A DNA stretch of 64,000 bases from Streptomyces shenzhenensis (GCF_003688995.1 NZ_PENI01000006.1:310001-374000); one strand, 5' to 3'. Positions 53,900-62,418 are shown, counted from the stretch's first letter. Notes: generated by a model from the letters alone, not told the origin. Numbers and translations: made by a program.

Positions 53900-54081
53900 C
53901 AGGCAGCTTCCTGTTCGGTCTGGAGGGATATGTACGCGTGCACGGCGGATTCGCTGATACGGCGGCAGCGGCCGATCTTGAAGGAGGCGAGTTCGCGCGA
54001 GCGGATCAGGTCGTGGACCTTCCAGCGGCTGATGCCGAGACGCTCGGCAACCTGGTCCACGGTGAGCACAGCGGTCGTCAT
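53899..54081 (-). CDS. xis: Excisionase (Xis), MerR-like helix-turn-helix
   Basis: A 60-residue protein: VDQVAERLGISRWKVHDLIR, then RELASFKIGRCRRISESAVH. This is the winged-helix excisionase/BldC-type domain that bends attachment-site DNA and steers the integrase toward excision. It overlaps the rep stop by 4 bases and is translated with it; int follows at once. Rep-xis-int coupling is the pSAM2 arrangement. Confidence 0.92.
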   Translation of the reverse strand: MTTAVLTVDQVAERLGISRWKVHDLIRSRELASFKIGRCRRISESAVHAYISLQTEQEAA

Positions 54082-55565
54082 GCAGGCACCAGCCCTTCGT
54101 GCTTGAGGCGTGCGGTGTGGGCGATGTCGTGGCGGACCTGGGCGGCGAGGAGTTCCTCGCCAGGGCGGTAGCCGCTGCTGAGGTAGGTCCACGAGGAGGC
54201 GGTGACGAGGGTGGTGTTCTCGTCGGTGGCGGGGAGGCCGGCGCGGGCGCGGGCGGCTTCGGCCTGGGCCAGTCGCCAGGCTCGGCGTACGTCGCGGAGA
54301 GCGCCGAGGGTGGTGGAGTAGGCCCGGGACTTGGTGGAGAAGTGGCCGCGGAATCCGAGCATGTGAGCCCACTTCCAGAGCTTGAGTTCGGCGAACTCCG
54401 GCAGGTGGCCCAGGTCCCAGGCGGTACGAATCATCTGTCGTACGTGCTGCTGGATGGGTAGGGCCTTGATGGGTTCGGCCTGTCCGGTGCCGTCGCAGTC
54501 GGCGCACCGGTCGTGGAAGCCATCCGGGCCGCGTACGTAGCCACGTCCGGCGCAGGGGCGGCACAGCAGGGTCCGGTCCACGGTGCCCGCACCTTCGGCG
54601 TTCTTGGTGGCGTACTTGGCGACGTATCCGGCGACCTTGGCGTCTGTGTACTCGGCAACGCGGGCGTCGGTGAGTTCGCCGTCGCCCAGGGCGGTGATGG
54701 GGTCGACCTTGTACCGGCCGCCCCAGGCGATGACGCGTTCGCCGATGGCGTCGGAGGCGACGATGAGCCGGGCACGCTCGACGGCCAGGCCCACGGCGGC
54801 CCTCAGGGCGGCGAAGGTGGCCCAGGGCGGGGGCGGGGTGGTGTGGCCGTCGGGTCCGTCGAAGCGGATCACGGCGTGGAAGTGGACCAGGCCGCGCTTC
54901 TGGTACTCGGCGACCTTGGCGAAGGAGACGCGGAGGGCGGCGGTGAGGGCCTTCTGCGTCATGCCGAGGTGTTCGGCCAGGGCGCGGCGCAGGTAGGTGG
55001 TGAAGCGTGCCCAGAGCTGTCCGGCGTGGGCGTTCCAGAGCACGGCGCCGGTGTAGTCGTACGTGGCCGGGTCGAGCGGGGTGCCCAACGCCGGGTCTCC
55101 CTCGGGGTGTTGGGCGCCGCAGCCGCAGGACCGGGCCTTGCCCGTGCTGTCGGTCTTGCGGTTGTGGACGGGGCCGAAGGACGGAGCGGTGAGGGTGACG
55201 AAGGCGCGGGGGTGGTCGCGGACGGTTTCGGCGACGTTCTTGCCGCCGGAGAGTCCGGCCTTGATGAGGTGGTAGGTGTCGGCGGCGTAGACGCGGGAGC
55301 AAGCGGGGCATCGGGAGGAGCGCCGGTTGCCGCACGTGGTGAGGAGACGCCCGGAGGGTTCGTCCTCGGAGCGGTAGGAGCGGACCACTTCCTTGGTGGT
55401 CTGGTCGGTGGTGACGGTCCAGCCGTAGAGGCTGACGGGGTTGGTGCAGCCGTGCAGGTCACGGACCTGTTCGTTGACGCGGTCGAAATCGTGGGTGTTG
55501 GCCAGTTCGATCAGGTCCCGCAGGCTGGGGCTGATGACGTGGCGCAGGTCGAGGGGGCGGCGCAT
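54078..55565 (-). CDS. repSA: RepSA-type replication initiator
   Basis: A 495-residue protein. Two zinc-finger-like Cys pairs (RCPACSRVY and CRPCAGRGYV ... CADCDGTG) flank a rolling-circle core with the metal motif GLVHFHAVIRFDG and a likely nicking Tyr in AGYVAKYATK. This is the RepSA family of streptomycete integrative elements, which nicks its origin after excision. It is the first gene of the rep-xis-int operon. The ATG at 55565 has only a distant GGGAG; the upstream spacer (55566-55713) shows no gene and may hold the promoter. Confidence 0.9.
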   Translation of the reverse strand: MRRPLDLRHVISPSLRDLIELANTHDFDRVNEQVRDLHGCTNPVSLYGWTVTTDQTTKEVVRSYRSEDEPSGRLLTTCGNRRSSRCPACSRVYAADTYHLIKAGLSGGKNVAETVRDHPRAFVTLTAPSFGPVHNRKTDSTGKARSCGCGAQHPEGDPALGTPLDPATYDYTGAVLWNAHAGQLWARFTTYLRRALAEHLGMTQKALTAALRVSFAKVAEYQKRGLVHFHAVIRFDGPDGHTTPPPPWATFAALRAAVGLAVERARLIVASDAIGERVIAWGGRYKVDPITALGDGELTDARVAEYTDAKVAGYVAKYATKNAEGAGTVDRTLLCRPCAGRGYVRGPDGFHDRCADCDGTGQAEPIKALPIQQHVRQMIRTAWDLGHLPEFAELKLWKWAHMLGFRGHFSTKSRAYSTTLGALRDVRRAWRLAQAEAARARAGLPATDENTTLVTASSWTYLSSGYRPGEELLAAQVRHDIAHTARLKHEGLVPA

Positions 55566-55713
55566 GGGTGGCGGGGTCTCCCTTCTGGCGTGGGGGTGGG
55601 ACCTGCGGGCAGCAGCGATCAGCGCTCGGGCTGCTGCCCGCAGGCATGGCAGGTCGGGCCCAGGAGTGGGCGAGGGTGTGAAGTGCCGGAAGGCTGGCGG
55701 GGAGAGCGCGGCT

Positions 55714-56433
55714 CTACAGGGCGGCGTGCAGGGCGGTGGCCATGGGCAGGCCGATGCCGAGCCGCATCTTGAGCTGGGCCGGAGTGATCGTTTCTCCGTG
55801 CTCGGCGTGGTGCGATGCCGCGATGGACCGTGCTTCGGTCAGCAGCGGTTCGGGGACCTTGACCGCAGGCGCGGCCGGAGCCGGAGCAGTGAGCGGAGCG
55901 ACCGGGGTCGGGGTCGGTACCGGCGAGACGGGCGGGGCAGTTGCCGCGACGTGCGCGGGCTCGGCGGGGGCCGGGGCAGGCTCTTGGGCCGCTTCTGTCT
56001 CGGTGGCGGGCGCCGGTTCGGCTGCATGGGTGGCGACCGCGTGGAACGAGCGGAGGAGCTGCGGGCCGACCGCTCCCCAGCCGAGGAGGAGCAGGGGTGC
56101 CACGGCGTCGATTGCGGCGCGGCCGTAGTGTCCGGCGACGGCGGGTTCGGCGATGTTGAGGGCCAGGGTCAGCAGGCCGGAGACGTGCATCAGGCGAGTG
56201 GCCGCCTTCATCTGCTCGGGTGGGACGCCGCGCAGGGAGAGGTAGCGCAGGGCCACCAGGAGCCCGACCACGGACAGGTCGACCATGGGCGCGATGAGCG
56301 GCGCGATGGGGGCGGGGACGCCCAGGCGCAGGGCCAAGGCCCAGACGTTGCCGAAGGAGAAGACGAACGCCAGGAGGGCGATGATGCCCATGACCACGGT
56401 CACAGTGCGCTGGGTGATCCGGTCCTCACTCAT
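55714..56433 (-). CDS. DUF2637 membrane protein (Spd-type, spread function)
   Basis: A 239-residue protein with four membrane helices in the first 130 residues (about 12-30, 42-62, 84-98 and 104-122), then a Pro/Ala/Thr-rich linker and a soluble C-terminal helix domain (VPEPLLTEARSIAASHHAEH). DUF2637 proteins are encoded in most Streptomyces conjugative elements, usually beside traB, and are thought to help intramycelial spread. A very strong ribosome site (AAGGAGGTGA) precedes the ATG. Confidence 0.82.
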   Translation of the reverse strand: MSEDRITQRTVTVVMGIIALLAFVFSFGNVWALALRLGVPAPIAPLIAPMVDLSVVGLLVALRYLSLRGVPPEQMKAATRLMHVSGLLTLALNIAEPAVAGHYGRAAIDAVAPLLLLGWGAVGPQLLRSFHAVATHAAEPAPATETEAAQEPAPAPAEPAHVAATAPPVSPVPTPTPVAPLTAPAPAAPAVKVPEPLLTEARSIAASHHAEHGETITPAQLKMRLGIGLPMATALHAAL

Positions 56434-56485
56434 GGGGAGTTCACCTCCTTTCGCGGTGTCGGTGGGGAAGTTGGGTGGGGGCGGG

Positions 56486-56671
56486 TCAGGGCTTCGGGGC
56501 GAGGCCGGCCAGGTAGGCGGTGTTCGGGCCCAAGTAGGTCTCCAGGAACCGGCGTTCGTGGGTGTTGGCGACGCGGTACGCGGCGATGCCGATCCGACCA
56601 GCGCGGTCGAGGTCCCCGGCGATGATCGCCTTGCGCATGTGCCGGACGTAGATCCTCATGACGCGGCGCAT
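56486..56671 (-). CDS. Small basic protein of the transfer region
   Basis: A 61-residue protein (MRRVMRIYVRHMRKAIIAGD, then ETYLGPNTAYLAGLAPKP), mostly helical and basic at its start. ATG at 56671 lies 1 base after the traB stop, so it is probably translated from the same message. Small proteins at this position in related elements are annotated as transfer or spread proteins; the role is not established by sequence. Confidence 0.6.
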   Translation of the reverse strand: MRRVMRIYVRHMRKAIIAGDLDRAGRIGIAAYRVANTHERRFLETYLGPNTAYLAGLAPKP

Positions 56672-56672
56672 G

Positions 56673-58091
56673 TCAGGCCGCCACGGCGGGGGGCTCGGAC
56701 TCACCCTTGGTGAGGTCCACGACGTTCCGTCCGGTCAGGTCCTCCAGGAGCTGGGCCGGGTGGCGCACCAGGTGGCAGGTTTCTGCGGCGACGCGGGCGG
56801 CGTCCTCGTCGGCGACGTAGGGGGTACGGATGCGGATGAACCCGGGGCGGCCGTGCTGGGACATGACCGCGACACCGACGTAGGCGGGGTCCTGGAGGTT
56901 GACGGGGCTTGCATCGGGCCATTCGCGGATGTCGTCGCCGAGGGCGGCCACGGCGGCGTCAGCGGTCTTCTGCGCGAAGGACAGGCCGACCGGGCAGACA
57001 TCGCGGATGAAGGTGGGGATGGCGTCCCCGGTGGTCTTCTGCGTGGTGAGCAGAGCCAGGAAACCGACCGATCTTCCCTTCTTCACCAGGTCCTCGACGA
57101 GGCGGGCGTTGTCCGCCGCGAGCGCGGCCAGCCGCTTCGTGGCCGGGTCGGAGCCCTTGTGGTCACGGAAGTAGGTGTGGGCCTCGTCGATGACGATGAC
57201 GACCAGTGGCCAGTCATCCGAGGGGCCGACGTGCCACATGTTCTTCCTGCCCAGCACGCTGCGGATGCTCGCGGAGCGGGCGCGGCGCAGCTCCACCAGC
57301 TCCTTGAACAGCTTGTTCGCTTCCTCCAGGTCGTCCCCGCAGAACGCGAACGCCCGGTGGACGAGGTCGGCGTAGTCGCCCTCGTAGGCGTGGGAGACCT
57401 TCCCGTCGAAGAACACGAACTGAACGGCTGGCGAGGGCGCCCAGTCGCACACCAGCCGGTTCACGCACGAGGTCTTCCCGAAGCCCGGCAGACCGCCGAC
57501 CGCCACTCCAGGCACTTCCTTGAGGGGCACGAAGACGGGCATGCCGTACTCGTCCACCCCCAGTTCCCACTTCGCGTATTCCTCCGGAGGGCGTCCGGTG
57601 GGCACGTGAACGGTCCGCGTGATCAGCGGGTCCACGCGCACGCCGCGCAACACGACGTGTCCGGGCCTGTCCCCCGGCAGCGCTGACACACGGGTCATAC
57701 GCCAGGCGTCTGCCAGGTAGGGGGCGGCCTTCTGGAACTCCGCCAGACCGACGCCCGGCAGGCAGCCCGCCCGCGCGATCACTCCGTACGCGTCATGCGT
57801 GACTTTCAGGGCCGGGACCAGGACGCGCGGCTTGATCGGCTTGCCGTCTGTGTTCGCCAGCGATGCCATGGCGGTCGGCATCTTGTCCGTGGCCGACAGG
57901 TTCAGCATCTGCGCGAGTCGCTTCCAGGTCCGCCGAACCCGAACGGCCTGCCGGATCGACTGCCGGGTCATGGCGTCGGCCCGCAGGTAGCGGACCACCC
58001 ACACCAGCGCCCACACGGCGATGCCAGCCAGCCCCACCCCGACCAGAACGGGGGCGTAGCCCATCACCTCAGTCACGTCGCTCAAGGTCAC
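56673..58091 (-). CDS. traB: FtsK/SpoIIIE-type DNA translocase TraB
   Basis: A 472-residue protein. Two N-terminal membrane helices (about 8-33) are followed by an ATPase with Walker A GLPGFGKTS at about residue 204 and Walker B LVVIVIDEAH at about 291; AQKTADAAVAALGDDI follows in the motor domain. A C-terminal region of about 100 residues would bind the transfer locus. TraB alone moves double-stranded element DNA between hyphae. GTG at 58091 overlaps the stop of the upstream gene (GTGA). Confidence 0.9.
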   Translation of the reverse strand: MTLSDVTEVMGYAPVLVGVGLAGIAVWALVWVVRYLRADAMTRQSIRQAVRVRRTWKRLAQMLNLSATDKMPTAMASLANTDGKPIKPRVLVPALKVTHDAYGVIARAGCLPGVGLAEFQKAAPYLADAWRMTRVSALPGDRPGHVVLRGVRVDPLITRTVHVPTGRPPEEYAKWELGVDEYGMPVFVPLKEVPGVAVGGLPGFGKTSCVNRLVCDWAPSPAVQFVFFDGKVSHAYEGDYADLVHRAFAFCGDDLEEANKLFKELVELRRARSASIRSVLGRKNMWHVGPSDDWPLVVIVIDEAHTYFRDHKGSDPATKRLAALAADNARLVEDLVKKGRSVGFLALLTTQKTTGDAIPTFIRDVCPVGLSFAQKTADAAVAALGDDIREWPDASPVNLQDPAYVGVAVMSQHGRPGFIRIRTPYVADEDAARVAAETCHLVRHPAQLLEDLTGRNVVDLTKGESEPPAVAA

Positions 58092-58315
58092 TTCGCTTCC
58101 TTCTTTCGATTCCGGTTCCGGGTGCCTGCTGAGGGTGTTGGCGCAGCGAGGATCAGACAGATTTCCGCGCGCCGCACCGCTTCAGCAGGCGGAAAGCCGT
58201 GGTTCGCCCACATCGCCGCGACGAGGCGAACCCTGTCGTCGTGACCGGCGAGCGTCAGGCAGATCTCCGCATGGCGAAGGGCCGATGCGGGTGGAAAGCC
58301 CGCGTTTCCTCCCAC
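58088..58315 (-). CDS. Short protein with two copies of a GFPPA-AEICL motif
   Basis: A 75-residue frame from GTG 58315 to a TGA overlapping traB by 4 bases. It contains GFPPASALRHAEICLTLAGH and, 34 residues on, GFPPAEAVRRAEICLILAAP; the two copies share about 14 of 20 residues. The start is uncertain because no ribosome site is visible; the frame remains open to 58417, inside the neighbouring gene. The 4-base overlap with traB supports translation. No family recognised. Confidence 0.55.
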   Translation of the reverse strand: MGGNAGFPPASALRHAEICLTLAGHDDRVRLVAAMWANHGFPPAEAVRRAEICLILAAPTPSAGTRNRNRKKEAK

Positions 58316-58373
58316 ACCGCCGCGACACTGTGAAGCTGGGTGTCGCGGCCGGCGCGGAAGAAGTCGGTGCCGC

Positions 58374-58733
58374 TCACGCCCTCTCAGTGGCCGGGGCCGA
58401 GCCGCCGACCAGGTCAAGACGGTCCGCGCGGTACGCGATGCCGTCCGAGAGCGACCCGTTGAAGATCCGGGCCCACGGGGTGGCGAACAGCTCCACCGGA
58501 ATGACCGGCACGCCGGGCTTGAGGCCGTTGGGGAGACCGGTCTCCGGAACGGTGACCTTCATGGCCTCCGCCCGGTCCTCCTCCATGAGGAAGAGAGTGA
58601 CCGTGAACAGCTTCGCGCCGGTCTCACGGTCGGTCGCGAACTGGGTCTTCTCGGCGTCCGAGTACTTCGGAACCGCCATGTTGCCGACCATGAACGACGT
58701 GGACGGGAGCAGGCCAACACGGATACGAGCCAT
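58374..58733 (-). CDS. SCO3933-family element regulatory protein
   Basis: A 119-residue protein (MARIRVGLLPSTSFMVGNM, then VPKYSDAEKTQFATDRETG, and a C-terminal PVELFATPWARIFNG). It matches the small 'SCO3933 family' proteins of Streptomyces integrative elements, named for an element gene of S. coelicolor, whose role is unknown beyond its constant position between the transfer genes and the GntR-type regulator. It heads the leftward operon; AAAGGA lies about ten bases before the ATG. Confidence 0.78.
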   Translation of the reverse strand: MARIRVGLLPSTSFMVGNMAVPKYSDAEKTQFATDRETGAKLFTVTLFLMEEDRAEAMKVTVPETGLPNGLKPGVPVIPVELFATPWARIFNGSLSDGIAYRADRLDLVGGSAPATERA

Positions 58734-58798
58734 GGGTGTTACGTCCTTTCGGTAGGTGCTCCGCCAGGTGGCGGGGCGTGATCAATAGAACCTCGCTC

Positions 58799-58920
58799 AC
58801 CTAGCAGTGTCAAGTGAGTAGAGGGTGCTAGGTAGGTGGGGTTATGGGTGTGCGTATGTCAGATGGGTGTGCTAGGGCAGCTAGATCTCGCTACCCTGAT
58901 AGCTATGACGCCTGCTAGCT
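58799..58920. promoter_or_regulatory. CTAG-rich operator region of the GntR regulator
   Basis: ACCTAGCA (58799-58806) and its inverse TGCTAGGT (58826-58833) are followed by TGCTAGGG (58870-58877), GCAGCTAG (58877-58884) and TGCTAGCT (58913-58920, inside the regulator's coding start). CTAG is rare in Streptomyces DNA. This divergent promoter region is the likely binding field of the GntR protein, which would repress the leftward transfer genes and itself, as KorSA does in pSAM2. Confidence 0.6.
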
Positions 58921-59435
58921 CTGCTAAGCCCGACCGTCGGCCGCCCTATCAGCACGCGGCCGACGAGCTCCGGCGCGAGATCAAGGCGGGCCGCTATAAG
59001 CCGGGCGAACAGCTCCCCTCTTACCGCGAGTTGCAGGAGCGCTTTGGGGTGGCGAACATGACCGCCCGCAGCGCACTCGGGGTGCTCCGGGAGGAAGGGC
59101 TGATCTACACCATCCAGGGCCGGGGCAGCTTCGTCAGTGACTTCGAAGGCACGGGTGTCGACTACACCGCGCCGGCTTGGTACCTCCGGAACTCGACCGG
59201 GGCCCCTGTCGAGGAGGCTGCCGATAGCTCCTCCCGTGCCTGGCCACCCGGCGAGAAGATTCCTCTCGGTGACTCCGGCGAGGGGAAGGCCGGCGGCTCG
59301 GACGTCGCCGATCCCTCCCTCACCGACATGCTCAGCGCGTTGCGCGACGAGATCAGAGCGCTCAGTGCCGAGCATCAGGAACTGCGCCGGGAGTTCGAGG
59401 AGTTGAAGAAGGCGCAGCAGACGCCGCGTTCCTGA
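58905..59435 (+). CDS. GntR-family repressor (KorSA-like)
   Basis: A 176-residue regulator. The winged helix is YQHAADELRREIKAGRYKPG, then SYRELQERFGVANMTARSAL. A short effector part with no large domain and a C-terminal coiled coil (ALRDEIRALSAEHQELRREF) follow. The size and absence of a ligand domain match the KorSA/Pra group of integrative-element repressors. ATG at 58905 was chosen over 58836 because the family starts here. It is divergent from the SCO3933-family gene. Its 3' end overlaps the small gene on the other strand by 74 bases. Confidence 0.88.
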   Translation: MTPASSAKPDRRPPYQHAADELRREIKAGRYKPGEQLPSYRELQERFGVANMTARSALGVLREEGLIYTIQGRGSFVSDFEGTGVDYTAPAWYLRNSTGAPVEEAADSSSRAWPPGEKIPLGDSGEGKAGGSDVADPSLTDMLSALRDEIRALSAEHQELRREFEELKKAQQTPRS

Positions 59436-59586
59436 GCCGCGTGACTTCTTCTCGCATTTCCCTCGCTTCGTGGCAGAGCCTTGCCACAGTGGCCGTCATC
59501 TCGCGGATCAGTGCGGCCATCTCTGCCGACTCCCGGTTGTGAATGTCGATCAGCTCCTTTCCTGTGCTGGGTATCTGCTCGGTCAT
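59362..59586 (-). CDS. Small coiled-coil protein of the element
   Basis: A 74-residue protein that is almost entirely helical: MTEQIPSTGKELIDIHNRES, then AEMAALIREMTATVARLCHE and AREMREEVTRLRNA, with a Pro/Ser-rich tail. GGGGAGAG directly before the ATG supports the start. It is convergent with, and overlaps, the GntR gene, and is probably a multimeric partner protein of unknown role. Confidence 0.6.
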   Translation of the reverse strand: MTEQIPSTGKELIDIHNRESAEMAALIREMTATVARLCHEAREMREEVTRLRNAASAAPSSTPRTPGAVPDARH

Positions 59587-59976
59587 CTCTCCCCGTTCAC
59601 CGGCGCGCCGTTGTTTCGTGTGGTCCTCACCCAACCGCCGGGGGCTTGCCCGAAGGCTTGCCCAGCGGCCATGTGCCACCGGACCGGGGCTTGCCCGTAC
59701 CATCCGGCAAGCCGTCACCGAGGTTGTTGCGACAGGTCTACCGGTCGGACCGGACACGTACGAGGCTTGCGGCGCCGCGCTCCCGTCGGACGGGCTGAAT
59801 CCGTCCTTCGATTTCGTCAGCGTCCCGGCAGGCGGGAAATCGCGATTCTGCGCGCGCACGCCACTCGTCCTTCCAGTCGTCGGCCAGGAGCATCAATAGT
59901 CCGGAGAATCGCCGGTTTGGGTAACCGGCACTTCGGTGCTACGTTGCGCGGCTCGGTCCATCCGGGACCGCCTATA

Positions 59977-60116
59977 GGGGTGTCGAAATCCGCATCGGTG
60001 TGACCCCCATTTCTGTGATCCATGCCACTTCCCCATCTCTGATCGACCTCCCGTACTCGCTTGCTACAGGTGTCAAAAGCCCTGCCCGTGTGACACCTCA
60101 TTTTGTGATCTGGGTC
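59977..60116. repeat. Two diverged copies of a 48-base unit with inner inverted repeats
   Basis: GGGTGTCGAAATCC ... GTGTGACCCCCATTTCTGTG at 59978-60017 and AGGTGTCAAAAGCC ... GTGTGACACCTCATTTTGTG at 60069-60108 line up along their length. In the second copy GGTGTCA and TGACACC are an exact inverted repeat around 15 bases; the first keeps one arm imperfectly. Spacing between copies is about 91 bases. Confidence 0.7.
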
Positions 60117-60349
60117 TCTTGATAGAGGTGGCCCGTTGGGCGCGCTTCGCTCATCCCGAACTATGCGGCCCCCAGCCTGTGGATAAATTCCGCAGACTCG
60201 CAGAACGAATAGGCATAAATAGCACCTCAAGCGACCATAAGGTCATCGAAGCCGTGGAACGGATGGGAAGGCGGGGACAGCGCATGGTCGTGCAACCGGC
60301 CAGGGGCCCAGTACAGCGGAGCTGTTCAGAGTTTCTTTACTGGATCAAG

Positions 60350-60372
60350 GCGGCCCGCCTGCGGCGGGCCGC
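60350..60372. terminator. 10-bp hairpin
   Basis: GCGGCCCGCC (60350-60359) pairs exactly with GGCGGGCCGC (60363-60372), loop TGC. A strong GC stem with no gene close by; possibly a transcription stop within the non-coding part of the element. Confidence 0.5.
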
Positions 60373-60860
60373 GCGCTGGCGGCCAAGGGCCGCCGCCGCT
60401 CCTTGTCTCCGCCACCGCTCCGGCGGCCCCCACCCGCTCAGCGCGCAGCCCTGCCAAGGCGGACGACCAGAGCAGGAAGCAACCTGACCACTCCGGGCAC
60501 AGGACCAGGCCGACGCGCACCCAGCGTGACCACGCCACCAACCACCCACCGATCGACGCCGCATGGCCCACAGAGCCGCAGCCCGAGCCCAGAGGACGGG
60601 CCGCGTCGGCAACGTCCAGGTCCGAGCGAGGTGCGGCCCGTGACGATGGAAGAAGCGTGGCTGAGGACGGCATGGGGTTGCTGGATACACACGTGACGGG
60701 TGCTCAGTCGGCGCACCCGCCGTCGTGGCTGACATTCGCTGGCTCAGCTCAGAACCCTCTCCAACTCGACATCGCAAGCCGGAGTTGCAGCCGCACCCAC
60801 GTTCGAGCACGCCAACCACCCCGGTACCATCGGCACCGGGGTCCTGATCAGGGCTTCCGC

Positions 60861-60906
60861 GACCGGACCACCCGGAATGCTGTCCAGGCTGAGGGGTGGT
60901 CCGGTC
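60861..60906. terminator. 13-bp stem terminator downstream of the kinase-like gene
   Basis: GACCGGACCACCC (60861-60873) pairs exactly with GGGTGGTCCGGTC (60894-60906). TTT follows on the + strand. It lies 55 bases past the stop of the minus-strand gene at 60962. A smaller stem, ACCCCGGT/ACCGGGGT, is at 60818-60842. Confidence 0.75.
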
Positions 60907-60961
60907 TTTGAGTTGTCGGCCGTAGCCGTGCGAGCGGCGCCGACGAACCGGCGCTTCGGAA

Positions 60962-61798
60962 TCAGCTCAGAGCCTTGCCCACCTCGTAGATGGTGGGCCG
61001 GTCCCCTGGCGTATGGCTGAGCATCGCGTCGATCAACTCGCCCAGCTCACCAGGCGCCTTCACGGGCCGGCGACGACCGGCCGCCACGGCCTCTCTCTGC
61101 ACCGAGCGCGGAGCGTCGTCCGGGTACTCCATCGCCCGCCAACCGGTAGCGGAGATCAGCAGGGAAGCCCCGAGCGCGTACACGTCGGCTTCCTGAGTCG
61201 GCTCGGCTTCTCCGGTGTCGAGCAAGCTGCGGGCGATCTCCGGTGCCTCGTAGTGGACGAGGCAGCCGCGGAACGGGAAGTCGTACCCCTCAGGCACGTT
61301 GCCGCCCTGGGCAAGGGCGAGGTCGATGAGGTGCGTTCGTTCCGGGCCGATGATGAAGTGGGCGGGCTGTACGTCACCGTGTGCCCAGCCTTTGGCGTGG
61401 AGTTCGGCCAGTACCTCGACGCAGCCCCGCGCCACGCTGGTGTGTGGTGCGATGGACGAGTCCGGCCTACGACAGGGCTCCCAGAGCTGGTACAGGTCTG
61501 GCCCTTCGTGCCACGGCTGGAAGTTCCAGGTACCGCGCTCCCATTCGCCGTATGCGAGGTCGACCAGGCCGAGGCGCAGCAGCACGGCCCCTTCGCGTGC
61601 GGGGGCGAGGGCGGTCCAGGGCTGGGCGGCCCATTCGGCCGTGGCCTCGATCGGGTAGCCGACTTTCACGGCGTAGTGGCCTCGATGGCTTTCCACCTCC
61701 CACACCATGGAGCCCCGGCGGTCGAGGACCAGGCGCTGGGACGTGGGCATGAGCGCGTCGAGCACCACGATCGGCAGTTCAGGGGGTGACCCGGGCAA
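60962..61798 (-). CDS. Protein kinase-like domain protein
   Basis: A 278-residue protein with a shortened protein-kinase fold: Val-Lys in HYAVKVGYPIEA (ATP lysine), the catalytic loop HGDVQPAHFII, where the usual Asn is His, and a metal-loop DLALAQ in place of DFG, then EADVYALGASLLISATGWR. It lacks a membrane helix and an extracellular sensor, unlike typical Streptomyces kinases. TTG at 61798 follows AAGGAG by eight bases and is preferred; GTG at 61834 has no ribosome site. Last gene of a leftward operon of four. The role is unknown; the altered catalytic residues make it a possible pseudokinase. Confidence 0.75.
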   Translation of the reverse strand: MPGSPPELPIVVLDALMPTSQRLVLDRRGSMVWEVESHRGHYAVKVGYPIEATAEWAAQPWTALAPAREGAVLLRLGLVDLAYGEWERGTWNFQPWHEGPDLYQLWEPCRRPDSSIAPHTSVARGCVEVLAELHAKGWAHGDVQPAHFIIGPERTHLIDLALAQGGNVPEGYDFPFRGCLVHYEAPEIARSLLDTGEAEPTQEADVYALGASLLISATGWRAMEYPDDAPRSVQREAVAAGRRRPVKAPGELGELIDAMLSHTPGDRPTIYEVGKALS

Positions 61799-61868
61799 CG
61801 TCTGTTCTCCTTCCGGGCGAACGCGGCCGACCACGAGTCGAGGCCGGCCGCGTCGCTGCTGTCGTGTC

Positions 61869-62321
61869 CTACTCCTGATAGTCCTGACCGTACGGACGGC
61901 CGCAGTCCGAGTCGCACTGCGCGAGGTTCGTGCCGTCCACGGTCCACAGGTCGTCGAAGACCTTGAACCCAGCCGCCTTCATGGCGCGTGCCGCGGTGAT
62001 GACCATCAACAGGTCGCGGGGCCCGCCGCCCGGCTTCGGGTTGTGGTGCAGGAAGCGGCCCGCGTACCGGTCGCACAGCCTCGCGTACTCCTTCGTGTGC
62101 AGGATCAGCGCGTGCAGGCCGAGGTCCACGTCATCGGACGGGACCATGGGGACGTTGGCCGTGGCTGCGGTGACCAGGAAGGCGACCGCCTGGTCTGCGA
62201 TCCGCTCGGCGCGCTCGGGCGACTGCCCGTTGTGGACGACCACGAAGTGGGCGAGGCTCTCGAACAGCTCCTCACCAGCCACCGCGCGACCGGTCTTCAG
62301 ATCGTTCACCGTTGCCGTCAT
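61869..62321 (-). CDS. 150-residue protein with GRDP-like helical motif and C-terminal Cys pair
   Basis: MTATVNDLKTGRAVAGEELF is followed by helices and the stretch LHALILHTKEYARLCDRYAG, then RFLHHNPKPGGG. This Trp/Leu-His...Leu-His-Thr...Tyr...Cys...His-His pattern resembles the conserved N-terminal part of GRDP-type (DUF1399) proteins. The tail reads TNLAQCDSDCGRPYGQDYQE with two Cys. AAGGAG lies seven bases before the ATG. Function unknown. It precedes the kinase-like gene by 70 bases, so the two could act together. Confidence 0.65.
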   Translation of the reverse strand: MTATVNDLKTGRAVAGEELFESLAHFVVVHNGQSPERAERIADQAVAFLVTAATANVPMVPSDDVDLGLHALILHTKEYARLCDRYAGRFLHHNPKPGGGPRDLLMVITAARAMKAAGFKVFDDLWTVDGTNLAQCDSDCGRPYGQDYQE

Positions 62322-62418
62322 GCGAGTACTCCTTGTGTGTGGCGGTGCGTGGTTGGATGGCCGACCCCGAACGGGGAAGGGGGAGCCGGGGAGTTGGCAC
62401 CCGTCCGGAGCGGCCCGT

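Larger units (their letters stand above)
59587..60961. other. 1.4-kb region of the element without a supported gene
   Basis: Frames in this stretch are short and show no family resemblance. The base composition is lower in G+C than elsewhere. It contains a duplicated 48-base unit (59977-60116), one exact DnaA box TGTGGATAA (60178-60186), hairpin stems at 60350-60372, 60818-60842 and 60861-60906, and a run of arginine-like GCC/CGC triplets. A replication origin, transfer locus or immunity region is possible; none can be proved from the sequence. Confidence 0.45.

Noticed and set aside
59817..60230. A 137-codon minus frame spanning the duplicated units
   Set aside because: It crosses the repeats and the DnaA box and has no ribosome site. 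Its codon use does not favour G or C in the third position as in true genes here.
60337..60819. A 160-codon minus frame in the empty region of the element
   Set aside because: Poor codon bias, no ribosome site, and a product dominated by Arg and Cys with no resemblance to a family.
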